NCBI RefSeq assembly: GCF_029784155.1
Contig: NC_073693.1
Location: 235,852,447-235,916,446 of the forward strand
DNA length: 64,000 nt
Source: Uranotaenia lowii
Lineage: Eukaryota; Arthropoda; Insecta; Diptera; Culicidae
Reading direction: 5' to 3'
Under the pieces are notes generated by a model. It was not told where the DNA came from, made no database searches, and saw nothing but the letters and a program-made list of their open reading frames with translations. The translations under genes and the position numbers were made by a program. Below are positions 46,803-59,844 of this stretch, piece by piece. Every line of letters starts with the position of its first letter. Position 1 is the first letter of the stretch.

Positions 46803-48339
46803 GTTTGAGCCTACTGTTATTTTTTTTTCAAGTTTTGTAAATGAAAAATTAACTCTCTGCTGCATACTTTTTCCTATGGTTTCCTTGATTTTTTATAGAT
46901 ACATTATTCAGCTTAATTCAGTTATGTGAAACATTTTAATCATTTAAAAGCATCAAACATTCTACCAGTAATTATAAAACGCTGCTTTCACCAGGCAACA
47001 AAATTCACATTTTCTAAATTGAAAAAAATATATATGCTGATTTCATCTATAGTGGTGCTGACTTCAAATTTGCAATTAGATTTCTTCTAGCAGCTCGTGT
47101 TTTTGAGCAATCTTTTAAAAACAGGTTAAAATTCATTTGTTCAATTTATGTACTTAATTGGCGAAGCTGTAAAACATATCAAGCATTTTAAAAATGAAAG
47201 TTTCAGTTCAATGATCAACTGCCCCGAACACCGCGAGTAAATTGGGTTTCTTAGAAAGAAAAGTAAAGATGCTTTCTTTTTGTTTATTTTTCTTAATGCA
47301 GTCCGAAACAAAGCTAATAAATGAATTGAGATCTTTTATATCAAATTCACAAAGACTTTCTGTAGTGGTTTCAGGGTTTCTTGTAATGCTATCTTTTCAA
47401 ATTTCTTAAAATAGTAGAATAAACTAATTAAAGCGTAGAATCCCTTAAAACTTGACGAAATCTGAATCCTCGATTGAATGGAGGGTAATAAATGGATCCT
47501 TAATCCGTTTTGTTTATTATTTAGGACTAGGTGATTTACCCGGCCTTGCTCGAGTTTGCATAAAATATAAATCAAAATGAGTCGTTTGACTTTACGAAAT
47601 TTTGGTAGCTTTGTATTCAATATGTTTTATATATTTATTATGAGAAAATTTTACCCATGTTGTGCCATGTATGTAAGCTTTGAAAGTTTTGTTAGTGTTT
47701 TTCAAGTTTTGAATGAGAATATTAACTGTGTTTCCCTTTTTCATATATTTGAAACACTTATAGTTATGAGGTTCGTATTCATAGAAATTAAAAATAATTT
47801 CCCATGAATGCATTTTTATTTCATAACGAAAAACATTTTATACCCACCCTTTCTTAAAGGAAGCTTGAATAGCTTTGGCCTTCTTTTTACTTTATCTTCA
47901 AATGATTACACTATATTTTTATCATTTCCATCCCCCATTTAATGAAATCTCTTTTGGAGATGATCTCATCGGACGCTATATGCCAAATGCTCCCCCGTGT
48001 GCTTTATTCAAGTTTTATTTGCCCAGAAAATTCTAAGAAGGCTTCCGAAACTTGCCGCAGCTTGTGGCCTTCAAGTCTTCCAAGCCAACGGTCATGAGTT
48101 CGAATCCCAGTAAACCTTTGTGGTTTAAGCATTTGTGAGATGCTTGCCATCATATACTCGAAAGACATACGCTTAGAATCAATTAAGATCCTGTATATGT
48201 TTGTATTTGGTTTTTTAAACTTGTTGAAGACTCATTTTTCATGTTTTCAAATGTATGTGTACTTCTCGTTGTTTTTTCCACACCGTTTTATAATTAGTTT
48301 TTCTTAAATGTTCCAAGTTCCACTAATAGTTTTTTGAAG
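46803..48339. other. AT-rich non-coding sequence; possible tRNA-derived repeat at about 48060-48110
   Basis: At 48093-48107 atgagttcgaatcccag is a near-consensus box B, preceded by gtcttccaagccaacggtc. The T stem does not pair well and no box A was confirmed. No gene recognised. Confidence 0.4.
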
Positions 48340-49475
48340 TGATCTAAAAGAAATTATCTCGGAACCCAAATCGCCCATTTTATAGTGTTACAACAAAACA
48401 TTTTTTTTCAATTTTTTCATTCTTGGAAAAAAATCTCATTAATTATTGTGAAGAGTGATGAAGTAAAAATTCTTGGGAATAATTTGATTGAATTCGCAAT
48501 ACTTAACGGTTTAAGTTTCCGCATAATAGGATGGTAAAATTGAACACATTGATGATCAACATTTATACAAAAGTCATAGATTGACCGTTAAAATTGAATT
48601 GTTTAAAACTAAAAACCTCATACTTAATTTCAAATAAAGTTTTTTGCGTTGGATTTGATTTTTTCAGATAATGCACGTTAAATTTTTGAGTTCTCCATTT
48701 AGATTTCTCGACGGCTTTCAAAAACGCGAAATCACAGCTCTCAACTTATAACTCTGAATTTAATTATTTTATCTTTCTCAATGAGGAATTCGAAAAAGGT
48801 TGGTTCTAAAAAGCTTGATTTTAAGAAAATAGCTTAATATGTTTTCAGCACTCAATCCAAATTCATAATGAAGATACATCATTGCATCCATACTTCACAC
48901 ACTGTATATTCTTATAGACTCCAACGCCCTGCAGCAGTGGTAGCGAGTACTTTGAAAACCACTACAATTCAAGTCAATACATACTTTACAGGTTAGTTGT
49001 ATTTTTCAATCCGAAATGTTAACTCATTATTGCATAAAAAATTCTCGTATCTACTAATACCACGTGCTTTCAGCAGTAGAAGGTACAAAAAACACCCGCC
49101 AAAATTTCCCCTTTCAAATCTTTAACGCTCAGCAAGCTTTGATTTGCTTTCAAGTACACGTGAACTCTGGATAGTCGTTTCTTACGCCCGGCCCATGGTG
49201 ATGGCGAAAACAACCCGCCAAAGGAAACGAAAATTGGCTACCAAATGGGTGCCATGACTTTTGATTTGTGGGAGTAAAAACGAAAGTTGTATGGGAGGGT
49301 CCCTTTTCTAAGGTGGGAGGGGCTCAGAACTATCACTAAAACCTTACCCTGGTCCAAATACATCTCTGTACCAAATTTCAAGCTGATCGGTTTAGCGGTT
49401 TCGATTTGTATAAGGTGCATACAAACAAACAAACATATATAGTCCAACTCATTTTTATATATTAGATTCAAATTT
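48340..49475 (+). repeat. Dispersed repeat family J, copy 2
   Basis: Same orientation and order of landmarks as 6310-7130, but better preserved at the right: cccggcccatggtgatggcg, gggtgccatgacttttgatt, a ccaaatttcaagctgatcgg block and a tail of acaaacaaacaaacatatat ending near 49470. This copy is about 300 bp longer, through small insertions. Confidence 0.75.
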
Positions 49476-51500
49476 TCACAGACCAAATTATCAAAACTCA
49501 ATGTGTTGTACCAAATCTGGCAATGATACATATTAGGGACGTCGAAATCATTCAATACCAGTTATATATACATAATCATCAAAAATTCTTTTCTCTAGTG
49601 TTAAAATGTTTGAAATTTAGTTTCGCCTTTTTCAATTTTAAAAGACCTCAAATAATTTTGAAATATCTTTTCTCCAGCTTGTTGGCCTACTTTATCAGTT
49701 ACTACTAAACATTTTCGCTCTAAGCCAGAGCCAAGAATTGAATGTAAAAATATTACGACCTATCTCGAAAATTGTTCTAAATTATTTAGACCGATGTACT
49801 ATAAATATTTTTTGTTATTATTTTTCTTGAAGTTTTGAAATGTTTTACAAATAACTAGAAAGAAATTAGAATTAGAAATAAGAAATTGATACAATTTCAG
49901 TTAAACTGCCTGACATTATGCTCAGAGATGTTTTCAGATAGCTTCTAATGAACATTTTCATCGAATTTAATTTTAGGGTGCCACGTGCGCCGTCTATAAT
50001 ACTTACAATAAACCACCCTTTTGATTATATTTTCTGTTTCCTGAAGCATGACTTTTCAATTTCTAGAACTTTTAATATAGTCGAAGATATGGCAAATTTA
50101 GCAGATTTTCTGGCTGGAACCTGCCAAGTGCCCGCTGAGAAATCCATTTGGCTGTTCTTTACGATTTTTTTCCAAACATATCTCCACTAGCAGACCAAAC
50201 ATTTTGCACCCAATTTGACCACTGTATTTTGTTTATCAACAACTGAAACCTTTTTTACCTTGTAGAAATAAATACAGGTTTGATGATAATCCAGCCTAAA
50301 AAATTGGTTATAAATTTTAGTATAACGCTCGATTTAACCTCTACCTGCGCTTGATGAATTCCTTACCTTCAAAGATTCAATTATCTTCACATTTATTAAA
50401 ATTTTAGCTCACAGTTACTCTAGGCAGATATACTTTATATATGCTAAAGGAATCCATGTACATTTTACCATATGAATTTTGGTCGAATAGTACATAACCA
50501 GCTATTTTTGGGTCTCAAACAGAGAATGATTTAGAATTTTATCGATACTGTCCAAAACATTTCGAATAAAACAAAGAATTGCATTTTATTCAAATACTTT
50601 CCTTTGTTCTTCATAAAATCCATCATTGCATGTTCTAAACACCTACATGACACTACCCTTTTACAAGAAGGGACAAATTAATTCTATATTTCTTCAATGA
50701 AACTACATACATCTAATCTCTGCATAATGATGAGATATGTTGTTATTTAAAATTTACTGTTAATAATTATGAGTAAATTTCAGTTTTACACAGCTGGGAA
50801 ACATCTTTTCATATTATCACAGAACCATATTTATAAAATACTATTATAGAAAAATACACAGGTTGATTTTCAAGACTCGTATGGTTATCGTAATTTTGTT
50901 TGTTGAAACAAATATTAATCACCAACCAATGCATATAAAACAAGTGTTAACCATAAAAAAATATGAAGTAAATTTGAACACAACTTTAGGCTAGAATGAA
51001 ATTATTTTTAACAGAAAAACATAACACATCTCATAAAGCATCGTTTACTGATCGAAAATTCTTCAAAACAACAGTCAATTGATAAAACACACCACAAAAT
51101 GATTTTCGTTTCTCAGAGACATGCATTTGGGAGCCTCAAAAATCCGGATGAGCCGTTTATGAAACCCCTTTTTTTGAATGTTGATTTTTTAAATCTTTAA
51201 TGTCAAAATTGTATAAGGTAGTTCTGTGCTTTTATTAGAGATTTTGAAAATTGACATTTGTACTTTAAAAAAATCAGATAGAAGGAAGAAGGATTTCACC
51301 CCTAAACTCTATTGGAAATCCTGACAATACATTACATGGCGTTACGTTATTTAACATTGCATTACCTTGAATCACATAACATTACACTACCTACAGTTCC
51401 TTAAAACACCTACGGTTGCTGTCTCAACGTTTGTTTCATAAATTTTTAAACACTTCACAAAAATAAACAATGTTCTACTTACTTCTGGAGGGATTCAGTG
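49476..51500. other. AT-rich non-coding sequence, nothing recognised
   Basis: Open frames at 49523-49708 and 49948-50190 have no recognised domain. A cattac-like simple repeat lies around 51335-51400. Confidence 0.5.
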
Positions 51501-51727
51501 TTATAACTTGAAGGGTTTAATGCGGAACACCGGAGTTGCATGCATTTGCCGAACTAAGGCTCAAAACTCGCAAACAAGCAACAAATACACACGAAGACTG
51601 ATATTCGGTATAAAGTATAAGGTACTCAGCCTAGCCAACGTCGGGGGTCATTCATTTCCAAACCACTTATGCATGCTGCAATTGCTTCAAAGAAGGAGTG
51701 TGGGTGGCAAATCGTTCACCCTCAACG

Positions 51728-52530
51728 CTAGACTGTTGGATAGTTTCGCTGCAAGCGCGCGATAATAATCATGCAAATGCTGATGATAATGACGATCGTT
51801 AGAGCTGTGGAAGAAGTCATACACTGCCCAACCCTACAAAGTTGGGTCAGCAGGAGCATTTCGGATTCAAGGTTGTTCAGCAGGCCACGCGAAATTGCGC
51901 TTTTGCGAAGGAAGAGTAACGATTGCACTTTCCACGACTCTCGATACATCCGGTGACAAATGTCCTGAAACAGTGGGAAATATTTCCAAACTATAGACGA
52001 AGGAATCGAAAAGTTATTCTTTCTCTCCTTAGGAAAACCCGTAAGATCTGTCAAAAGTTGGGTGAAGTTTTAGCTGCATCCCACTTGCACTAATGCAAAA
52101 CCATCACCCAAATTCGGCAGCGCTTCCATCGGCTTTATAGTAATGTTTTCAAATTTAAACATTGTCTCTGAAATTTTGAATGCTCGGAACAAATCCCACT
52201 GTTGGAAAACATCAAGCTCACTTTGAGAAAGTGTATAGCGAATCCGAAAAGTTAAAACTAGAGTAGCAGGAATTTCCAAAAGGACGGAACAGTACTTGAA
52301 AGTGAATCACTAGAAAAGGTAAATAGCGCAACATACTACGGGAATCAACAATGACGATTGCTGCTACCTTCTGTCCTCCCAGGAACGATTTAAGGATTTG
52401 ATTAAACCAAACACTCGTGCTGACACGAACGTTTGACTTTCGTTTGAGCCGTTCAGCTGGAATAATCTTAATCAAAGGTAATGACATGACCCGGGAACAT
52501 AAATAAGAGACCAGAAAAATGAACTTCCCA
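51728..52530 (-). pseudogene. Possible decayed protein-coding sequence, unrecognised
   Basis: Frames on the minus strand abut: about 52530-52480 (a short hydrophobic start, MGSSFFWSLIYV), 52487-52218 (89 residues), 52279-52070 and 52054-51728. The last two share one frame separated by a stop. The final piece ends in a clear hydrophobic segment (TALTIVIIISICMIIIA). Composition is more balanced than the flanks. A membrane-protein remnant such as a chemoreceptor is conceivable, but I recognise no family motif, and chance open frames remain possible. Confidence 0.25.
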
Positions 52531-52719
52531 TCGCGATGTAATGACTTAAAAGCGGCCTTTCAAGAGTGGGTTCCAATTGGACCGAGAAGGGCTTCTCAAA
52601 CTATTCTTTTTTTCAAAAGAACCTTCTTTTGGTGAATATTCTAAAAGGCTATGTTGTTGTGACATGATTTTTAAGAATTTTGAACAAAAAATATCTTTGA
52701 ATAAGGCCGGACAAATTAA

Positions 52720-53030
52720 AAATCTTTCTTTTGACACTCGGAGTTGGAACAACGCGAGAGAGGATCACAAAATCTATAAACCATGTAATTTTTTATCAAA
52801 AAATTCAAGTAACCAAGAATACAAAAGATGATCTTCCATTATTAGTTTTTTTACTCTAGTGATCTTTCGGATAATCGGGATTTTTTTCAAATTTCCCACA
52901 AAAAAAAACTTTGAACTTTATTCATTACCCCCTTCGGATAATTTGTAAATTTCTAAGGGAAGGACGGGCGGGGGGGGGAGGGTTGACAAAAGAAGAAATC
53001 TATATTTGTTCCGGCCTAATTATACAAAAA
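52720..53030 (+). repeat. Dispersed repeat family E, copy 2
   Basis: Partner of 4880-5300, same orientation. Where copy 1 has a run of C, this copy has a G run (about 52969-52977) at a nearby position. Shared blocks: cggagttggaacaacgcgag, taattttttatcaaaaaatt and atatttgttccgg. Confidence 0.7.
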
Positions 53031-54420
53031 AACAGCATTTTTGGGGTACCAATGCTTAAGAACTGCATTCGAAATATTCGTGCGTCTTCAGCTGGAATCT
53101 TTATCAGATTTTTCCTATCAGCTCTAGTTTTGATAATATGAAACTAAAAAGTTTTCAAATCCATCAGTTTAGAGTGAAATCAATAATGAAAAACAAAAAC
53201 CGATTTTGAAATCAGTTACTATTATTTGTTTAATAGAAGATTATGCTTTGCCTGGTTGTTTCAGTTTCAAAGAAACAATATTAGACAAATTAAATTCCAC
53301 CACTTTAAGAAATTTTAATAACATCACAACTGGATCTGACTACATAAAAGAAAATCTTTGAGTACTTATTAGATATTAGAGATTTTGAGCATTCATTAAA
53401 TTTGTAGAAGGCTGTAAAACAAAATGACTCACAGTTCAGAAATATCTAAGATTCAATTTGATTTAAATCTTAACTTAGCTTAGCTTTGCAAAGCAAAAAT
53501 TCAATTTTGTTAAATCATGTTTTAATTTTTTTAATATGAATTTTGGAATTATAGTCTAAAAAGCTTTCATAGCATTCTCTCCAGAAGTCAAAACAACACG
53601 AGTCTCTGAAAAAATTGGTTTTTCAGTTACAACTTTTAACTTTGAAAAGTTTCAAAATTTGTCCAAAAAGTGCAAAAGTTTTAATTATGATTTTTTTTCC
53701 TTTTTCAAAAGCTGAAAAAAAACAAAAACTGACCAAAAAACTTGCTGCATATTCGGACTAAGCGCCCCAAATTAATAAAAAACACCACGTTAGCATATTG
53801 TAATTTTTTTTTCCTTGTATTCTTTTCAATGTAAATATCAAGTACAAATACTGCAAAAGAGATGGTTGGCCATGAAAAGTTATCGCAGTCGGTCGTGTTT
53901 ATTTCGGACCCGAGAAAATGTTCTTTCATCAAAGTTTGAGAAGAGACATTTGTCTCAATTCTATCAGAATTCGGTAGTGAAGAAACAGTTATGATACTGT
54001 TTGATGATATTCAAATAAAACAGTAATAAAACAATGTACCACTGAAAATTGTCTTTGCTGAGATTCAACTCACTTTTCTGCGTTTGACAGACTGACATAT
54101 ACATATGTATATAACATACATATATATAACTGTTTACTTGACTAATATTTGACAAAGGCCTCATTGTACGGACAATTTTTTGACGTAGTTTTTGGAACTT
54201 TCTATACAAAATTAATTGGATTGTTTTTAAGGTTTGATTCAAGAACATTTTTAATACTGATCTACGAAAAGGACTAGTTTCTGCAGCGAATGATGTAATT
54301 GTAGTATTTATATTGACAGAAAAAGTGCACTTTTTGATAGTTTGGATTTCAAGGTACGTGCTGTACGGAAAATTTTTTGATACAGTGTAGTTCAAGAAGT
54401 TGATCGAATTTTTTCGAACA
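53031..54420. other. AT-rich non-coding sequence, nothing recognised
   Basis: A minus-strand frame of 154 codons (53964-54428) is the longest here. Its product is low-complexity and has no recognisable domain. Confidence 0.5.
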
Positions 54421-54854
54421 ATGTACATTAGAGTGCCTCAAATGACCCGACTTTTGAAAAAGTGATGTGCTGTAGGCTGAAATTGATTCTAGGCCTAGTG
54501 CAAGATCTCATGTCAAATTTGGGCCAGATCGGATCACGGGAAGGGGTCGCTCAACGAGCCTGAAGTTTGTATGGGATTTTGAGACATTTTGTTCGGGATA
54601 AACATGAAAAACCAGTATTTCATGAACAACTTTGGTTTCTTTTGGCCGATTTCTTTTGAAAACGGGTTTTCTTAAAGCCCAAATTATGACAAATATTTCA
54701 TTCGAAGACTGCAAATCGATTCGAGATTATATAAAAAAGTCCCAAATTTGGTATGAGATCTTGTACAAGGCCTATGATCAATTTTATCCTGCAGCGCACA
54801 ACATTTTACAGGTTTTGAATTTCCCTTACAAATTTGGGGCAGTCTAATGTACAT

Positions 54855-56075
54855 TAAACTAGTTCCTCTTTTCGGCCTATTTCGCATATCAAAGCCGGAC
54901 TCATATGGATTGTTCCTCATACATTTTCAAGTATTTATGCCAAATATGAGATCTATTGAACTAAGTTCTGTTCTGCGCAAAGAGTTTTTGTGAAAAAAAA
55001 GTCAATTTTTCTTCAAAATTCTCTTAGTAGAGTTCTAGCAAGCTCCTGATAGTATTAAATTATAATTTTTGATTACATAGTGGTTGATTATTAGCAATTT
55101 TATGGATTTGTTTTAGATAAACGTTCAAAACACACCGAAAAAATTTAAAAAATCATACAGTACCAACTTGTACAGAAATTTAACTTACAAGTGGTAGGTT
55201 TAAAATCTGCATTAAATCCGAAAAAATTTTCACAAATTCTTTTCTTGTTAATAAAGCCCTGTTTATTATCAATCATTTGATGTTTAAAATTTAACTATCG
55301 CAAGAATAGGAGCAAAATTATTCGAATATTTATGCATCAGTTTTTGAATCATAATTATGTTCCTATTCAAGTTTTAGCTTCATGCAACCTGAAAAACGTG
55401 GCATCAAGAGAACTTGCATACAATTTGATCAAAGAGCGCGCTTTTTTTTAACTCCTGGCCCAGTCATGGGGTACTTGATTGAATAAAATATCTTTGCTTG
55501 TGCACAAGTTGGTGTGGAGAAAACTTGATTTTTTTTTTAAATTCAAATTTTTGCAAACATTTGTAAATAACTTGACCGCAATATATCCAATTTGTATGTT
55601 TGTTAAATCAAAGGAAAGGTAATAAAAAGGGCTAGCTGTACAAGAAAAGCTTTTTTTTCTAATTTACTGCAGATTTTCAACTTTCAACTTGTAAGTAAAA
55701 TTTCTGTTCAAGTTGGTAGTTTATGATTTTTATTTTTTTTCGGTTTGTTTTGAACGGTTATCTTAAACAGATCCATAAAATTGGTAATAATATTGGACGC
55801 ATTGGAGAATATTGGACGCATAGTGGTAATAACATCAACCACTATGCGTCCAAAAATTATCGTTTCATATTAATAGGAGTTTGCTAGAACTCTCATAAGA
55901 AAATTTTCAATAAAAATTGACTTTTTTCATAAAAACTCATTGCGCAGAACAGAAATTAGTTCAATAGATCTCAAATTTGGCAGAAATTCTGAAAAATGCT
56001 TGAGGAACAACCCATATGAGTTCAGCTCTGATCTGCATAAAAGGCCGAAAAATGAACTAGTCTAAACATTTGAGG
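54855..56075. repeat. Large inverted repeat, ~420-450 bp arms, ~350 bp spacer
   Basis: Left arm about 54855-55270, right arm about 55620-56075. Landmarks in the left arm (actagttcctcttttcggcc, ctattgaactaagttctgtt, gagttctagcaagctcctga, attttatggatttgtttta, accaacttgtacagaaattt) occur in the same order in the reverse complement of the right arm. The right arm carries about 45 extra bases including a perfect hairpin. This is a foldback element or two head-to-head copies of one repeat. No coding sequence. Confidence 0.85.
55812..55853. repeat. Perfect 16 bp hairpin within the right arm
   Basis: ttggacgcatagtggt (55812-55827) and accactatgcgtccaa (55838-55853) with a 10-base loop. A third ttggacgcat copy lies just upstream at about 55793-55802. 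The left arm of the big inverted repeat has only the acatagtggttgat part. Confidence 0.92.
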
Positions 56076-56329
56076 ATTGAAAAAAAAAATCCTACCGAGA
56101 TGGAGCAGTGAAAAATTTGAAGTGGCAATTCTAGAGAACTATACTGTCGGTACCACTGGAGATGGTTCAAGCATCGTAGCACCTCATATGCAAAGCAAGG
56201 TTTCCATCATGATCACAGATGTGGTGAGCTCGTTCCTTGTTTTTTTACTATAAAATTGATCTTTTTGAGCAAGTAACCTACATAACATTCAATTAAGTAC
56301 TCGTATATTTTATTTTACATCAATCCTAT

Positions 56330-56627
56330 TTACCAAGTAGGATTCCCAATAAATAATCCTTCCCCATCTTTCTGAACACAACATTCTGGGTCGTATGAGT
56401 TCTCTGCACCTGAAAAATTTCATTAAGCTTCCCTAGAATGACTACATTGACTTGTCGCGGTGTATTTTGTAGAGTACCGTACTGATCTTCAATGGCAACG
56501 CTTGAAATGAGTATTGAATCAAGGTACTCTTGGCATCTTGTGTTGTTCTTGATTATTATTTGTACTCCGAGTATCAGCCAATTCAAGATGTGTGTAGTCA
56601 CCTTTTGCTATGCTATGCTATGCTATC
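56330..56627. repeat. Probable non-LTR-type insertion with (gctat)n tail
   Basis: A ~280 bp block of more balanced composition ends in tgctatgctatgctatgcta at about 56606-56627, like the tail of the element at 30458-30848. A minus-strand frame (56601-56326) is open but unrecognised. No convincing target duplication was found. Confidence 0.45.
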
Positions 56628-56894
56628 AAGTAAAAATATTGCAAAAGATTTAACCAGTTATTCGAGAATAAAAGCTTCAGATCAACGCCATTGAATGAAA
56701 AAGTACTCGATAAATCGCAGAAAAATTTAAACGTTAAATTCTGAATAGGTACAAATATGCTTTATCTCGAAAACATTGAGGCATTTGATGTTAAAAACGT
56801 AAATGCATCATAAATAATAAATTTTATCGGTTATTTTTTTCAAATCAACATTCATACGCGAGAAACGCCTTTGACTCTCAATGTGTTAAAAAAA

Positions 56895-57350
56895 AGTTGC
56901 AAGATTGCCCGGTTTTATCTGAATTTGGCCTAATATTTAATTCTAAATTTAAGAACAGTTTGGCCCGGCTCGGATGCCCGGAATTCATCGAAAAATGCCC
57001 TGATTTTGCCTGGATTAATTCACTTTATTTGACAAATCAAATAACAAAAAATTTATTGTGTTGTTTTTTTTTGTTTATTCCTTGAAAACGAAAATTTTTT
57101 TTACCAAGATTTATAAAAATTATCATGAAAGGTTTTTTTTAAAGCCTTGGTTACGAGTTTGAATCATTCGATGAATTTTGACGAAAAACATATTTTATCT
57201 TTGACGTTTTGAGAAAATTTGCCAGGAAATTGCCCGGAATTTCGGTCTTCAATTTTTAAATCAAATGCCCGGATTTTGCCAGGTTTTTATATGAAATTTC
57301 CCGGATGTTTCCAGCCCTATTATGTGCTGAAATAATTCTGGCAAATTGTG
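56895..57350 (-). repeat. MITE family A, copy 7 (reverse)
   Basis: Begins gttgcaagattgcccggttt with tatctgaatttggcctaata, and ends with atgcccggattttgccaggt, tttcccggatgtttccagcc and attctggcaaatt. Near full length, terminal repeats degenerate. Confidence 0.8.
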
Positions 57351-57825
57351 TGTCAAAATGCTCATTTGAATTCCATTTGCAAAGAAAAAGGGTTACCTTT
57401 TGACAAGACGATTGTGTATTCAGATTTCGTATTTTATTTTCAGATCTCAGAAATTCAGGTTTTGGATAATAAATCAACAATTTGAAATTTAAATATGAGC
57501 AGAAAATTAAAACAAGAGAAAGAAATTTTAATTTGTTTTTTTACAGTCTTCATTCAGACCAAATTTTCAAAATAATATCTATAAAATAATATCAATATCA
57601 AATAAATTTTACACTCAAAACAATGGATCAAATTTCAAAATTATAATTTGTTATTTTAACATTAAAATTAAAACACATCAATAGTGAGATATTCCAAGGT
57701 TAACAAATGAATTATCAAACATTTAAGACAATTAAATGTTTGGATAGGAATCAATGACGCTCCGTTAAAAAAGGTATTAAAAAGAATTAGACACTGTTTC
57801 TAAATAACAGAATTTATAGAAAGCT

Positions 57826-58905
57826 ATCTGACCTGGTGTGCTTTCCTACCCCTTCAAATTTCAGCTAAATTTAAAATTGAACTATTTTTTATGGCATCTG
57901 AGCTTCTGAATAGTCTTTAGTCTCATCGTAACTTGAAGGTTTTAAGGTTGAAAAAGCCACCCTTTAGAAAAAGGAGGGACATCCAATACAATAAATTAAC
58001 CTTTTAAATTGATAAAAAAATCCCTTTTTTAAGCGAGACGAGTATTTAGAAATAGGCCAATTGTACATAATCAAGTGCCAAACTTTATGAAAACACTAAG
58101 ACATTGGTTTTATTAATAATATGTATGTTACGTTACATATATTGAATATAAGAGTCTTAATTCATGGAAATGGGAAGCTGCAATCAATACATTGTATCTT
58201 CTAATTTTGTAAAAACCTATTTGTCAATTCAAGAATTCATCTTATTTTGTAAAAAAGTTTACGTTCATCAAGTTCAACAAAAATTCTTGAGGATTGTTGA
58301 AATTGTTTAATTTTTTGTTATTTTGTATGGGAGCCCCTCTTTTTAGATTTTTAGGGGTTTTAAAGTATTAATGAAACTATTCCCGGTCTTGAAAACGGCC
58401 CACACCATATTTCACGTTGATTGGTTCAGTAGTGAGTTTGTTTAAGAGCCTCCTTTTGTCGGGTTCTCAGCGGTTTGAATGATTTATAGAATCCATTCTC
58501 GGGTTTTGAAAAGGTTTCACATCAATTTTCACGTTGATCGGTACAGTAGTTTCCGAAATTTGTTTAAATTGTGTCAAATTTGTGTTTGTTTTGTACGAGC
58601 CTCCTTTTTTGGATTCGCAAAGGCTTGAAAGTATTATAAAAACCATTCTCGAGTTTTGTAACGGCTACAAACCAAATATTACGTTGATCGGTTCAGTAGT
58701 TTTAAAAAATTGTTCAAACTGTGTCCCATGTTTGTTAATTTTGTATGGGAGCCCCCCTCTCTTTAGGTCGGTTTGAAAGTATTACAGAAAGTTACTCCGA
58801 CTCCAAAAACTCTTACATACAAACTTTCATATTGATCGGTACAAAAGTTTTCGAGTCTATAGAGAACAGACAGACAGACAAACCTTCATTCATATATTTA
58901 TAGAT
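57826..58905 (+). repeat. Dispersed repeat family D, copy 2, with internal tandem units
   Basis: Starts ctgacctggtgtgctttcct. The unit holding cacgttgatcggtacagtag and a tttgtatgggagcc block recurs near 58418, 58534, 58682 and 58830 (spacings about 116-148 bp). It ends with acagacagacagacaaacct and an attcatatatttatagattt tail. Copy 1 at 18985 keeps only the start and one unit. Confidence 0.78.
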
Positions 58906-59494
58906 TTTTTTTGAAAATTTGAAAGTATAAATAAATAAAGCATTTGTTTCTTCGAAGAACTAACAGTTATGCTTTTTCAATCGTTATTTTTTTGGTTTGT
59001 TTTATTTATCGAGGGATTAACCAGATGATTTTACCCTTTTCAATCTTTTGATTCTTTTAGGGTCATATGAATCTTCATTGGTATTCATATACACTGGAGT
59101 ATTGTGTAAAACATAAGAGATGATCTCCTCACTGGAAATATTAACCCTTCGTTTCATAAAGTAACAAATTTGCAACAATTAATGTATGGAAAAATGGAAA
59201 AATTGTACTTATTTTAATTTTTTTTCTAGATGTGCTCATCATTTTCAACTGTTTAAAATGATTTTTAAGGAAAAATAAAAAAAATCATAAAACGAAGGGT
59301 TAAATTTTACCACATTTCAACGCGATCGTTTTAAAACTTTTATTCTGACTTCTTCACGATTTTGTTGTGCGAAAATTATGTTTTATTTATAATGTTTTTT
59401 TTTTTTGTAGAGAAATGAATCCAACTTAGATGAAATTTCAGGGACTAGATAAGGGAAAATTGATGTTGAAAAACATGCGAAAAAAATTCGCCTT

Positions 59495-59568
59495 GTCTCC
59501 CGGTGAGACTTGAACCCACATCTTGCGCCTCTCCGGGGCCCATGTATTAACATTCTACTACAGGAGAC
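59495..59568 (-). pseudogene. tRNA-like sequence, 74 nt (tRNA pseudogene or SINE head)
   Basis: On the minus strand gtctcct at the 5' end pairs with gggagac at the 3' end (7 bp acceptor with one G-T). The T arm gtgggttcaagtctcac has a 5 bp stem and a consensus loop. The D arm (gtagtagaatgttaatac) pairs weakly. The anticodon stem has a mismatch, and the base before the putative anticodon is C instead of the invariant T. Length is right for a tRNA, but function is doubtful. Confidence 0.5.
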
Positions 59569-59844
59569 CAACCTGGCGTATGAATATTATACTGGTTGAG
59601 TGTCGATGTCTATCGGAATGAAGGGAATAGTTCTCCCATGTGATCATAATCATTTTTCCTGGTCTATTTCTATTCCCATCTTTTCATCTTACGGTAGTTG
59701 GACTCAAATTTGGATATTTTAGGCACGGCAAGATTTGCATTGCCTTCTCATATACTGCACGGGTTGTCAGTTATGATGAGAAATGATGCGTTTGCCGTAT
59801 TTGGATATCCAACCAAATTCGGTGTTTGGCACCGCCTTATTTTC

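Noticed and set aside
51728..52530. Firm assignment as an insect chemoreceptor
   Set aside because: The hydrophobic segments fit many membrane proteins and no family motif is visible; kept only as an unrecognised possible pseudogene.
53964..54428. 154-codon minus-strand open frame
   Set aside because: AT-driven composition, no domain, no neighbouring coding pieces.
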